A stretch of 64,000 nucleotides of DNA from Klebsormidium nitens. Lineage: Eukaryota; Streptophyta; Klebsormidiophyceae; Klebsormidiales; Klebsormidiaceae. Below the pieces are notes generated by a model. That model did not search any database. It had not been told where the DNA came from and saw nothing but the letters and a program-made list of their open reading frames with translations. The stretch is taken from the NCBI GenBank assembly GCA_000708835.1, contig DF237295.1:35633-99632 (forward strand), written 5' to 3'. Position 1 is the stretch's first letter; every line of letters starts with the position of its first letter. Below are positions 10,301-22,100 of the stretch, piece by piece. The position numbers were made by a program, and so were the translations under genes.

Positions 10301-13300
10301 CTACAGACCTGCCGGAATGTCTACACTGTCCCCACGCGATAGTGCCAACCGCTTCTGCTCTGTCGCCGTGATTTGCTCCGGCGGACCCCTCTTTGATATC
10401 GACCGTGCCACCGAAGAGCCCTTCTTCAACCATGACGAGATCGTGAAGGCGGGGCTCGGGGCGTCCGCCTCAAAGAACACATACCAGATGAGGAAGATAT
10501 AGCTTATGTAGCCAGGGATGGAGCCAATCAGCGTGAAGATGATTGCCACCAGGTTCTTCTCCCGCAGCGTGACCTCGTCATAGCTTATGCTGGCCGCCAG
10601 GACAACAGCGCCGAAATTGGCAGTCGCGGCCTGCGCGGCCGGGATGTTGTGGAGTGACGCAATGCCGGCGGTCACGTTGGGAAGAGGGGTCGTGGTAAGA
10701 GCGCCAAAGATGGGGTACTTCACAATCTGTGAAGAGAGCAAGCGTCAAGGCGGTGAATTATCCGGAATCCTCGGTATTTGCTGCGGCATCAACTATTCTT
10801 GACAGGGTAATTGTTAAGGATAAAGAAATCTATGTTACTTTCGTGACCAATGAGCCGCAAACTTGAAAACCCGAAGCAGAAATCCTGCATAATGGTGTCC
10901 TGTCTACACATTCTTGAGAGTTCCCAGCTTCGATCTTCTCAAGGCTCCAAGTGGATCCAATTGCGCAGTGACATCAAAGTCCCGAAACCTTGTTTCAGAA
11001 AGCTTCGCCTGGCAGATGCTATTCAATCCCTAGCGCAAGTTCCGAGGAAACAACTGACTGCATCTTGAGCCCTCATTCCGATAAGCCCTAACGAAAAGGA
11101 TGAGACCTCAAAGTTTAGAAAGTCTGCTGGTACAAGTGAATCTCACTTGGAATTACAGAAGCACTGCGGCACAACCCTGATCGTCAATGAAAGTATTCCG
11201 CAGGGTCGCAATTCTGAGTTGCGGAGACATCAACGCCCCGTAGATATTGCCAGGTGACAGAGGCTAAGACCCTCCCCATCTTTCGCTGGATTTTCCGGTT
11301 TCCAGGATCCCCACAGCTGAAGCCGTAAAAGTCTCTGCCAACAAAGTTCATTCGCAGATGTCGCACGAACACGAGTTGGCAATACATCAAGTTGGAAGGA
11401 AGAACCGGCTTACACTGTGGCCATCTGCAAAGATCCGGTTGGTCTTCTGCATCTGGATCGTGGTGCGTGCAAACGGCTGGAGGAACGTCGCGCCCTCCTC
11501 AAACTTCTCCACGCTGTCGGCCTCCTCGAAGATCTCCTTGAAGTCGCGCAGAAAGCCGTTGTTCGCAATCAGCTTGGGACCGCCGAAGTCGGTGAAGTAC
11601 ACGTTCATCCCCACTGCATATACGTGCAAAGCACAGCTATTCACAGACTACGGTATACACGTTCTTCTCAGCTGCTTTCGAGATTCTTAAACCTTGTGCA
11701 AGGAGCGTTGCTCAAATTGTCCTAACATTCAGCGTTTCTGACGGGAAGGACGACGCAAACAAACGGCATCCGAGTAGCTACTAGACAACGAAACATGGAT
11801 GATTTGTTTGAATGGTAGAGTCCAGCACAGACTTTAGGCTGACAAGGAAACCACAGCCGTTGTGTGCTCTATCCCCGAACAAACAGCAGTAGCCACTAGC
11901 CTTACAACACAGTACAAGCGGGAGGGGTTTCGAAACTTCTGAATGCCAGCCGGTAAAGCAAAGCCTGCGAAAAGGAAGGCTGCAGGCCATCCTGCTAAAC
12001 CGCAAGCGTGTTTAGGCATGAGAGGCAAGTGCGTGAGGGGCAAATCGACGCCGGCTTTACAGCTGGATATCGGGCCTAACCATGTGCGCTGGGAAGAGGA
12101 CAAATGAAAGAGGAAAGAGGAAAGGCGCCAGTCGCTCAAAGCGATGAACCTCTGCTGCAGCGCACGGAGGCTGTCCTCGGGTACCTGACGGGAACGAGGC
12201 CGAAAGTGGCACCAGTCTGTCGCCGGAAAGAAACCTTATCAAGAGCGCTGGGAAATAGAGAAGCCGGACCACCGAAGAAAGAGCTCGAATCGCTCACGGC
12301 CAATGAAGCTCTGCTGTAGCGCACTGAGGCCGCTCTGGTAAGTCGACCTTGGGTACATGACATAAACCTGCCCCTCCCAGGGAATGTCGGTGGGGCCCTG
12401 CGGGTTCAGCTTGAAGGACACGCACTGCGTCGCCCGCGGCCCTTTGAGCTGCCGGTTCATAATCTGGGAAGGGAAGCGGGAATCAGGCTTAAATTGTAGA
12501 TACAAGCAACAATTCAGGTTCTTTTGATATTTGAACACCCGGTGCTTTCAGCGCTTTCCACAGTGCGCAAACAGTCCCAGACACAGAATGACAAACAGAC
12601 TGAGTACATTAAGATAGCAAGCGAAGGAATCGGTGTCAGGTTTGTTACTGATAGTAAGGTCGAGGCCTTGTCCGGATGCGCTTGGTAGAGCTTTATAAGA
12701 AGTAATCAGGCAGAATCATGACAAAAATACACGGGCTGCTTGCTCACGGTCACTTTTTGTTCTGTCAAACCTGCAAGTAGTAGGCCCCTCAGTAAGGGGC
12801 ACTCACCTGTATACTCAACAGTTTCGATTGTTTATCATTTCAACTCCTCAAAGAATACACAACGCCAATGGGACCGGCGCTGCCTGATGAAGAAGGCTTC
12901 TGGAATACACATCGTAAAGGATACGACCACGAAAGGGCTTAATGCAGAAGTCCACTGCCCAACCCTGCTTCTCACCCCTGAAATAACTTACCTGCACCGT
13001 GACAACCTCAGGCACACAGAATGTATCAGTGCGCGCACTCGCCCCCGCATTGTTGCTCTGCAGCACGAGCTCCGGGCTCCCAACATCGTCCCCACAGCCT
13101 ACGTAGATGTTGCCGGTCAGATTGTACGTATCGGGGTTACTGCTGCATATGTAGATGTATGGCAAGAACGGCAGTTTCGACTGGATGGTCTCCTCCACTA
13201 TGTGATTCTTCACGAGGTTCACGACCTGCGAAGGAGAAAGAGCCAGGACAGGTTGGTGATTCCTGCTGTGGTGTTGGCGTGGCAAATCAGAAGTTTCAAT

Positions 13301-14740
13301 GTGGAAACCCCTACATGGGAGGATGGTCATTCGGACGGCGCCCGTGCTGTGATCGACTTGACAAGACCTCTGCCCTCCAGCAGTCTTATGAGTCAATGAG
13401 CATAATCTGATCGACATATTCCTGCGGAGAAGTCAAACCGAGCAGAGGCCACTTAGTCTTGATTGAGTGAGGGCAGGAAATCTGATCGGTGTCCACACTT
13501 CATGACTCAAACTCTTGAGTTACTTAGTGGGATGATTTGCTGACAGCATTTCCCTCTGTTTGTGCACCCTTCAACCTGCACAACACTGATGCAATTCTTG
13601 AAACAACATTGCCGGCGCTTGTACGATCTGGTGCAGTGGCAACTGCTTCTGAAAAACCTGAAAAGGGAGGGTTTAAGCACTCCATCTGGATGACATCATC
13701 TGTGCACATAACCCTCATTTGGGAAAACCACCTGTTGCTCATCAAGCTGTTCTTGGATAAGGTAGAGTAAAAACTTTTTTTGGGACGATTAGGCCTATCA
13801 ATACCACACCAGCCGCACCGTCAACCCCTTTTTGTCTACCTTTGTCTTGGTGAACTGGTTTGAACATCCTTCTCTGCCAACTCTCCGCCAACTCTTACAG
13901 GTTTCATTGATGTACGGCTCACAATGAAGCCCTCACAACAATCCTCTGACCTAATATGCCATGACTTCATCAACATGTTCTTCAATTTGTAGAACCATCA
14001 CCTGGCATGGGACGCACAAAAGTGTACATGACAACTGGGTGGGAACGGCAGACTGATGCTGGCTTAAGGGTGGTAGTGACAAACTCTACGGTTTGAAAGA
14101 AAGCAAGTTGACTGCTCCACCATGGCTGGTGCTTCAAAGTTTCTGAACATGATCTTGCAGCATTCAAATATGAGAACTCTATACTAGAATGTTGCCTCCT
14201 GTCACTCTCAAGGAAGTGCTTGCAGAAAGTCCATGATGCTTGTTTCTGAAGCTGGCGTGCAAACAAGCTGGATAAGAGATCCGGATAGATTCGGTTTGCA
14301 TTGGAAAATTTTGTTCGCAATGAGGACTTGAACCGGAAGGAAACAACCATCTCATCATCCAAAGAATTAGGGACAGGCTAACGGCATTGCGGAAGATGTC
14401 TGAAAAAGAAGTTCAATGACAGCGTAAAGATGACAAAGATAACCATTGATGCTAACACGGGGTTTGGAACCGATGCACGTTGAAATGTCATAGCAATCCT
14501 GGCCCTTAATGAAATTCATGAAAGTTTACTCAAAGCCAGAAAGGCAAGTATGTAGAACACAGATATCAGAACTGCTGAAAGAAACTTAGGCAAAGCGAAA
14601 GAAGTTTGACTCACCGAAATGACAGAGAGGACCGTCACAATAAGAGCACCAACAACCAGGGTACCGAAGAGGCAAAACCCAAACTTCCTGTAAGTTTTTT
14701 GAACCTTAAATGGGTTTGGAAACTCGCCAGCTGAAGACAT
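10301..14740 (-). CDS. Predicted two-transmembrane protein with large lumenal/extracellular loop, family not recognised
   Basis: Five minus-strand exons join in phase: 14740-14615, 13225-12992, 12463-12298, 11613-11414 and 10726-10301 (stop at 10301). Together they give 383 residues. The first in-frame ATG is at 14740 (MSSAGEFPNPFKVQKTYRKF). A TM segment follows at about residues 21-42 (LFGTLVVGALIVTVLSVIS). The loop of about 260 residues contains four cysteines and two N-glycosylation sequons (NLTG, NVTA), consistent with lumenal or outside exposure. It also contains YFTDFGGPKLIANNGFLRDF. A second TM segment follows (LVAIIFTLIGSIPGYISYIF), then a tail of about 50 residues. Two TMs around a large cysteine-containing ectodomain is the topology of P2X, DEG/ENaC and PACC1-type channels, but I see no family signature, so no function is claimed. 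An extra exon between exons 1 and 2 cannot be excluded. Upstream it is divergent to the EDR2-like gene. Confidence 0.7.
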
Positions 14741-15079
14741 CTTTTCCCCGTTTTGTTGTATATGTGACAGAGGTACCAACAGAGCTGATGTAAATACCCT
14801 AATGGAACCCAGGCAACTGAACGCTTCCAAGCCCTGCCAACGAGCCCCGCAGAACTTTGTCGGGCTGGGAGAATCCTGGCACTACCAAATGCCTTTACAT
14901 TCCCCAATTACGTTACGAAGTTCCTTCGAACAGCTTGCACCAAGTCCTGAAGTCGTGTGCAAGCGAGCACCTTTGCAGTTGACTTCAAACAACGCTTACA
15001 ATAGGTAGCTAGAAGTTGATAACAAAATAAAGGGCAGCAGAGGCAAGGCATCAGGTAAGATTAAATGCAGACTGAGAAA

Positions 15080-15734
15080 NNNNNNNNNNNNNNNNNNNNN
15101 NNNNNNNNNNNNNNNNNNNNNNNNNNNNNNNNNNNNNNNNNNNNNNNNNNNNNNNNNNNNNNNNNNNNNNNNNNNNNNNNNNNNNNNNNNNNNNNNNNNN
15201 NNNNNNNNNNNNNNNNNNNNNNNNNNNNNNNNNNNNNNNNNNNNNNNNNNNNNNNNNNNNNNNNNNNNNNNNNNNNNNNNNNNNNNNNNNNNNNNNNNNN
15301 NNNNNNNNNNNNNNNNNNNNNNNNNNNNNNNNNNNNNNNNNNNNNNNNNNNNNNNNNNNNNNNNNNNNNNNNNNNNNNNNNNNNNNNNNNNNNNNNNNNN
15401 NNNNNNNNNNNNNNNNNNNNNNNNNNNNNNNNNNNNNNNNNNNNNNNNNNNNNNNNNNNNNNNNNNNNNNNNNNNNNNNNNNNNNNNNNNNNNNNNNNNN
15501 NNNNNNNNNNNNNNNNNNNNNNNNNNNNNNNNNNNNNNNNNNNNNNNNNNNNNNNNNNNNNNNNNNNNNNNNNNNNNNNNNNNNNNNNNNNNNNNNNNNN
15601 NNNNNNNNNNNNNNNNNNNNNNNNNNNNNNNNNNNNNNNNNNNNNNNNNNNNNNNNNNNNNNNNNNNNNNNNNNNNNNNNNNNNNNNNNNNNNNNNNNNN
15701 NNNNNNNNNNNNNNNNNNNNNNNNNNNNNNNNNN
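15080..15734. other. Assembly gap (655 N)
   Basis: This is a run of undetermined bases. Open reading frames across it have no meaning. Confidence 1.
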
Positions 15735-15771
15735 TGCAGAAGCAGTGCAGAAGCTGCACAGCTCGCTGAAA

Positions 15772-15788
15772 TGTCAACAGTGTTGACA
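15772..15788. promoter_or_regulatory. 17-bp perfect palindrome, candidate protein-binding site
   Basis: The sequence tgtcaaca-g-tgttgaca has 8-bp arms around one base and sits in the divergent intergenic region next to the gap. The TGTCAACA/TGTTGACA half-site contains TTGAC, the core of the plant W-box bound by WRKY factors. Function is inferred only from position and symmetry. Confidence 0.3.
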
Positions 15789-16169
15789 TCAACAGTACAG
15801 CTGATTGACTTTCGCAGGAACTGCGTTCGATGCCATCGACGGCTGAGCTATCGAAACAGCGTAATGGAATGGACGGCAGCAGCTCTCGCATTGCCATCCA
15901 TATACATGTGCATCTCGCCCTTCCTAGTTGTCCAATATCACAACAATCAATGCGAGAGCACGTCATCATTTGCAATGCCAATGGTGGCATTGTGTACATT
16001 ACATTTCTCGGGAACTCCCTCGCATGGTGGCATGCCTCTCTATAATCTCCGCCTCCAAATTCTGACTTTCTTCTGGCTTCGCAAGAAACATCAAAGAGAA
16101 GAAGACCTCGCTGCGGAATGCCTCCGCTGTAATCATCAGGTTGTGGTGGTGGAAGAAGTTGAATAGCCA

Positions 16170-19100
16170 ATGGGGCTCTCGCGTCTGCGGACGACAGGGT
16201 GGCTTATGCACTTTGGTGAGAACAAAAATGGAAAAAGATACTGCAACCCGAGGTGAGCATGTGTTCTGTTGAGCTCCTCATAACGTAAGAAGCTTCTTGC
16301 TTGAGTGACGCAACAAATCCTTGGGAAGGATCGGATGCAACAATTCAGCACCTCGGATCAAGACAAAGTGTGCGTCGCAGCTGCTTTGGTTAAGAAGATT
16401 TCTTTTGCTGTGTTACAAGTAACTTCAAATGATACTACCAGTAATCAGCGCCACCATCATCGGATAAGTTTGATTGTTCAAGATTGAAGGGTGTTCACCA
16501 AGCTTGCCAAGGTTTTCTGTTCTTGTTACTGAACTTATGGCCTAATCATAAGAACCAAGCATCTGGACATTGGGAGTCAATACCTTGTATAAGTTCTTAC
16601 TGCAATGACAGGGATGTGAGTGATTCCTGAGGTGCAAGCAGTTCGTTTCTCAGGACAAACATCGAACTCTCAAAAAGAAACGCGAACAAGTGACTATCTG
16701 CCGGTGGTTTGGAAACAACGTCAAGGTATTCAAAGCCTGTGATGGCGGCGGAAGCGCAAAGTCCATTGTACCACAGTTTCAGGAAGTTTGAAAAGAGCAA
16801 GTGCCTTTCTTGAAAGTGGCTTTCCGCATAAACACATCCTTCCTTGTCCAGGTTTGTAGTTCTGGAAGGGAGGTCACTTTCAATCTACAATGAAGACCCC
16901 GAGCAGGCACATGATGAGGTGCACAAACCTCTTTTCTCAAATTCTTCTTTACCTTATAAAGATCTGCGATGCTTCTCATAATCGTTCTTACTGATATCAA
17001 TAACAGGCACCAGATTTTCTTTCGCTTTTATGTGCAAGGATGTGTAGTCCTTCTACGCAGTTTCTCAGGTCTGAGTTAAGCCTGGGCAACAGGACCTTCA
17101 GTCCCGTGCTTAAAGCACCTTCAGGAACATCTTCATGTTTGAAGCCTTCTGAAACCTCTGACATGTTTCCAACTGGTTTCCAGAACAGCTATTTTCACTT
17201 GAGAACCCGCGTTGACATTGTGCAAAAGAGTCTTACTTGGCAGACAAGAAGCCTGTTCTTTCACTGTGCAGAAGCCGCTCTTCCATGGCAACATGGGCCC
17301 ATACACCCGCTGGGAAGAGCTTGGCAGGCAGGTGGTGGACGGCCACTGCCTGTATGGCTTGCGGCTCTACAGTGCTGTCAACCATGCCATCAACGGACAG
17401 GTACTTTTCATGATTCAATGTGATCACCATCAGTCGGCGCCTGAGAGGCTGCGCAGTAGAAGGACAAGCCTGATTACCTACATGTTTTTGCCTGCTTTGT
17501 GACTGCAAACTGAGACGTCAGATCAAAGCAGACTGCCTAGCTGCAACCTAACAGAGATTGCCGATTGCCTGCATCATCCATCTCGGTGCTCCAATCCACT
17601 GCACCTGAACACCACTACCAATCAAGAAGCACCCAATCACGAACCTTGAAGTGGCACCACACTATATGATTAAAAACCGGCCAGTGCTAGACGAAGAAGT
17701 TGTGCTCCTTGTTGCAGCTTGGGGCTGGCTCCGTGGAAGAAGTCTCGAAATGGCTGAATGCTCTGGAGCATGCGCGAGACATTGTAAGCGTTTCTTCATG
17801 CTTCTCCATCCGCCTTCCCCTCTTGCCAAGGAACCGAACCGCAATTTGTATCCAGGATTAACCTGTGCGCCCGCTCACAGTTACATAACAATGTTCTCAG
17901 TGAGGGGGTTTCCTTTCCTACTCTGGAGAGAGAAGAGGGTTTTGACAAGCCTTGTGGTGGAGGGAACTCTCTACGCTGCCCCTCTCTGGAAACACGATGT
18001 TATGAAGTCGTTGGTTCTCTTCCGAAGTCCCAGAAAAGAAAGTTTGACCCAGTCTGAAGTTCCAGAGAAGAGTTTCTATTCAGTCAAGTACATCACTTGC
18101 TGAAAGGAGTTTCTATTTGTGATCGATTCCTATTCCAATCATCGTCTAGCAACGAACAAGAATGTGTCGTACCGGATATTGAGGCACTTGGAACGTCCCT
18201 GTCCTTGCAGGCTATACAGTCGGCTAAAGATGCGGAGGCTCGTGAAGAGCAGTAAGACACCCTTCACACTGCCCATTCAATAGTCTGCTTTCTGTCTCCT
18301 TGGCAACACGGATATCTCATTGTAGTTGTAGTCCTATTATATCTCACGACTATCACTTTGGTTCGTTCTTCAGTTTCAGAACAACTGACTCTTGGCCTGA
18401 CCCGAATGAACGTTCAAAATTTCCATTCCCGATCGGGGTTGAAGAAAAGTAGTGTGACCTTTCTCTGGTCACAGGTTCTGAACGTGTTAGCGAGAATCAG
18501 CGTCGAAATTTTGATGGAAATCAGAGCCCTCTGATCAAAGTTTCATCTGAGGTAGCCATTCAATTCTGGATGAAAGTCGTGAAAGCTTCGCAGTAATCGA
18601 CGGGCGGAACGGGCATAATCGTTCTATCCAAAACTTAACCGCTGTTATGGCCTCCGTGCAGGCTGGTCAGAGAAGACGGAATTGCAGACGACTTCGAAGA
18701 CGGACCGAGAAAGAGCTTGTCGAGGCTAGCCAGCATCGGACTAGGTCAGTAGCACAAACTGAACATGCTGACGGCAAAGTATCACGTCATTTGCAGGCGT
18801 CTTTGACTCCTTCACTCAGCTTTTCCGTCGCCGTTTTACTTGCGGCTCTCTTTAATACCCTTCGTCCAGGCTCCGATTTGAAATTTGCAGTAATTAGCTT
18901 GATAAAAGCTACAATACGCACGTTAGGTGCTTCTTTTCAAGACGGACATGTTGATGGCACTTCCAACGAGGATGCCTGAAAAACAATCAAGAATCTGAAC
19001 GTGGCAAGTCATGTTGTATTATCGAAAACGCACTATTCTGCCAAGTACTTCGTTCGTCGACTCATTTTACATTACCTCTTCGTGCTTTCATTCTTTTGGA

Positions 19101-22100
19101 TTCTTTTCAAAGTCACGAACGTTTGACGAGATAAGTGCATATCTTGAAGAGGTTGCACTTCGTATAGGCGTGCCAGCAGTTTTCAAGAACCAAGCGATTA
19201 TCGAGGGCCTCCAAGAGGCGGGCTTCGACATCGGTGACGCCTTTTCTGGCGGGGACTGGCGCCTCCTCAAACTCGAAAACGGTGAGGAGTCGATCGACGC
19301 CATCTCTAGTAAAGGAACTACGGAGTCGCTTAAAACGTGTCGGAAAGGCCATAGAAGGTCGCTTGTCGATTGGCATTGTTCTTTCATTGCCAGGTCCTCG
19401 ATCGGCTGTCTTTGAATGATCCTTTTAGGTTGCTCTTTTCGGAAACCTACTCGGTCAATCCAATGACGTGATCCAAACTCTCCGGCAGGTTTGCGAATCT
19501 ACCAGGATGACTCGGATTTGAAGGTGGGGAGCTCCCTCTTGCAGCCTTTTGCTTCTTTGCCTCCCTCATCGTACATCCTATTCAGAGCAAGTGTTCGGCT
19601 CTCAGATGCGCAATACATGAGGCGCAACAGGGCGGTAAATTACTCCTGTTCTGAATTCAGAGCAAGCGTCACAAACACTGGTGGACATGAAGTCTTGTCG
19701 AGCCCCTTGCATCATTGCTGGTTCGCCAAATCGTGCGACTGTCTATCTTCAATTTGTACAGATAGCGATATTGCCATCAAGTCCACGAAGAAAGGATCAA
19801 CCTGCAGATATGCGTTCCCTTCTTCTTCTCTGCAGTCGACGCATCCGGTGCTGAAGGCCGTAGGTGTGATCGAAGCGCCCGCTGAGAACATTTTTCAGTT
19901 GGCGATGAGCTTGGGTAAGAGGACGCACAAGTGAGTAAGCACTCCAGTCGGCAGCAATTGCCCTTGTCACACACATTGCTGAAAACTAGAGGCTGATCGC
20001 TTTCCGAGCAGCCGCTGCTGTTTCGAACAAATTTTTGACCTGTGCCATGCTCGATCTCGAGGCCTTCATGAATGCATACAAGCAGCGACACCTCTCGTAC
20101 TAAAACCTGCTGGTTTCAGCGCCTTGCCTGAGTTGCGTCCTGCTCTTTTTGAGTAGAGAGCCTGGACTTGTGGTATCAGTAAAGTGCCAAGTCTCTTAGA
20201 TGCGCATCCAAAAGGTGACTCGGCTTGCTCATGGTTGCTAATTACGTGCACCTGTCAGTTTGTAAGCCTATCTTCAGGGCCAACATAGACGACAATCCCG
20301 AGTTCGTCTTGCGTCAAAACGAAATCGTCGATGATGCATCAAATCGCTTTTCAGAGTCCACTCCTACCACTTATGAGCCATTTGTAAGATTCTGTTGGGA
20401 TCTAAGTTCTGGCGCTCTTCGTACGCTCAAACCCGTTGACGGTCACATCCTAAAATTGCTTTTCTCAATCTCTGTCTCATTTCTGAAAACTTTAGAGGAT
20501 TTTGAAGATTTTTTTCCTTTCCAGCTTTGACCCAGTCTTGAGGGACTGGAGCTCTGTCGAGATCATCGACGGGCACACGGACGTTGTGCACGCCGTCATG
20601 GAGCCCAAAATCTTCCCGCCCCTCCTTCAACACGTGACTTCTGCCTCGCGCGGTATTGGCGAAGAGACCCTGACGGGGCGTACGGTAAGGAAGCGGAGTC
20701 TGATCTAATTTTTGGGGCTCAGCCCTTCCTGACTGGAGCTTGGAGCAGTACGTATGTGCGTCCTTAGGTTTATACCGCGTCGGATGTTCTGCCTTGAGGT
20801 TTGATTTCAGCGGTGGAGTGGTGGTCTCAAGTTTAAAATATTGCATGGCTCAAGGCAACGTCTTTAAAAAATGGAGAACAGCTCTCCTGAGAGTCGAAGT
20901 CCCGGTTAGTCAACTGTAGACTTCTTTGGCTATAACCCAGGTAAGTGAAAAGCGCAGTCGAATCCGGGATGTCAGATTCTAAATCGATGGAAGGTGACTA
21001 CCTGCGGCTTGTTTACAACTCGGCTCTCGGAGCACTTGTCCGATGGATTCGAAGCTGCTAATACTGACCGGATGCTTTGCTTCTTGTGCAGCAATCCTGT
21101 ACCATTCCGTAGAAAACGACAAATGCAAGCCGGGAAAGGACTTCGTCCGCTGCAAAGAAGTCTCCAGTAAGTCTCGACTTCCTTTTGCGTCCTCCATCCA
21201 TGCCTGTCAAAAGTTTTGGCGAGATTTGTGGTTTCTGGAGACCCAGCTTAAGCTCCTGGGTCTGACTCACATCAATCGAGCAGGATTGACGAGCGGAAGC
21301 AATGATAGAAACGAAAAATCTGGTCTAGATACTTTTCCCTGGCAGCTTCGAGCTTCTCTGCCGATCACGAAAGTGATAACGAGTCCTCCCGCGACTCCCT
21401 GCTTGGGGCCTTATTCAGGAAAGGAACCGTTTTTTCGAAATTCCGAGCGGAAGCAACGATAGGAACGGAAAATCTGGTAGATACTTTTCCCTGTCAGCTT
21501 CGAGCTTCTCTGCCAATCACAAGAGTGAAAACGATTCCTCCCGCGACTCCCTGCTTGGGGCGTCAACCATAAAAGGAACCGATTTTTTAAACTCCGCTTG
21601 TTCCTCCCCTCTGTGCAGTCCTCAGTTGGGAGATCACTCCGCTCCCCCCCCACCCTGTTACAAACGAGCCCCGGTCGCTGTGCGAGCATCTGGTGGGCAT
21701 CGACCTTCTGGGCTGGAAGGCGAGGTTCTACAAGAAGTTCGGAGCGGAGGCGCAAATGCGCCTACTGACCAGAGTGGCCGGTGAGAATCCGCTCTCGATT
21801 TTGGCCTGTTTTCATACTGGTTTTCTGGAGGGGAGACGGAAGTCCGAGAATTTATAGGGGCAGAATTGAAAGCGGGGTCCAGGTTTTGAAGGTAGGAAGC
21901 TTCCTGGAGCAACCCGCCCAATCGCAGACTGTTTGCCGGACATGTTTCTACTCACGAGAACCTTCCAATCAGCTGGAAGGTTAGGGAAACCCATCCTTCA
22001 GCCAAGCAGACGGCAAGCCAGGTCCACCGAAGTCTTCTAACGGAGTGAATGGTACACAACACTGCCCCCGTTGGCGAGGCGTCGTATCAAGATGGCAAAA

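Larger units (their letters stand above)
14741..16169. other. Divergent intergenic region with assembly gap
   Basis: This is the region between the two-TM gene and the EDR2-like gene. Bases 15080-15734 are N. The visible flanks should hold both promoters. A 17-bp perfect palindrome lies at 15772-15788. The first exon of the EDR2-like gene could also be hidden here. Confidence 0.6.
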
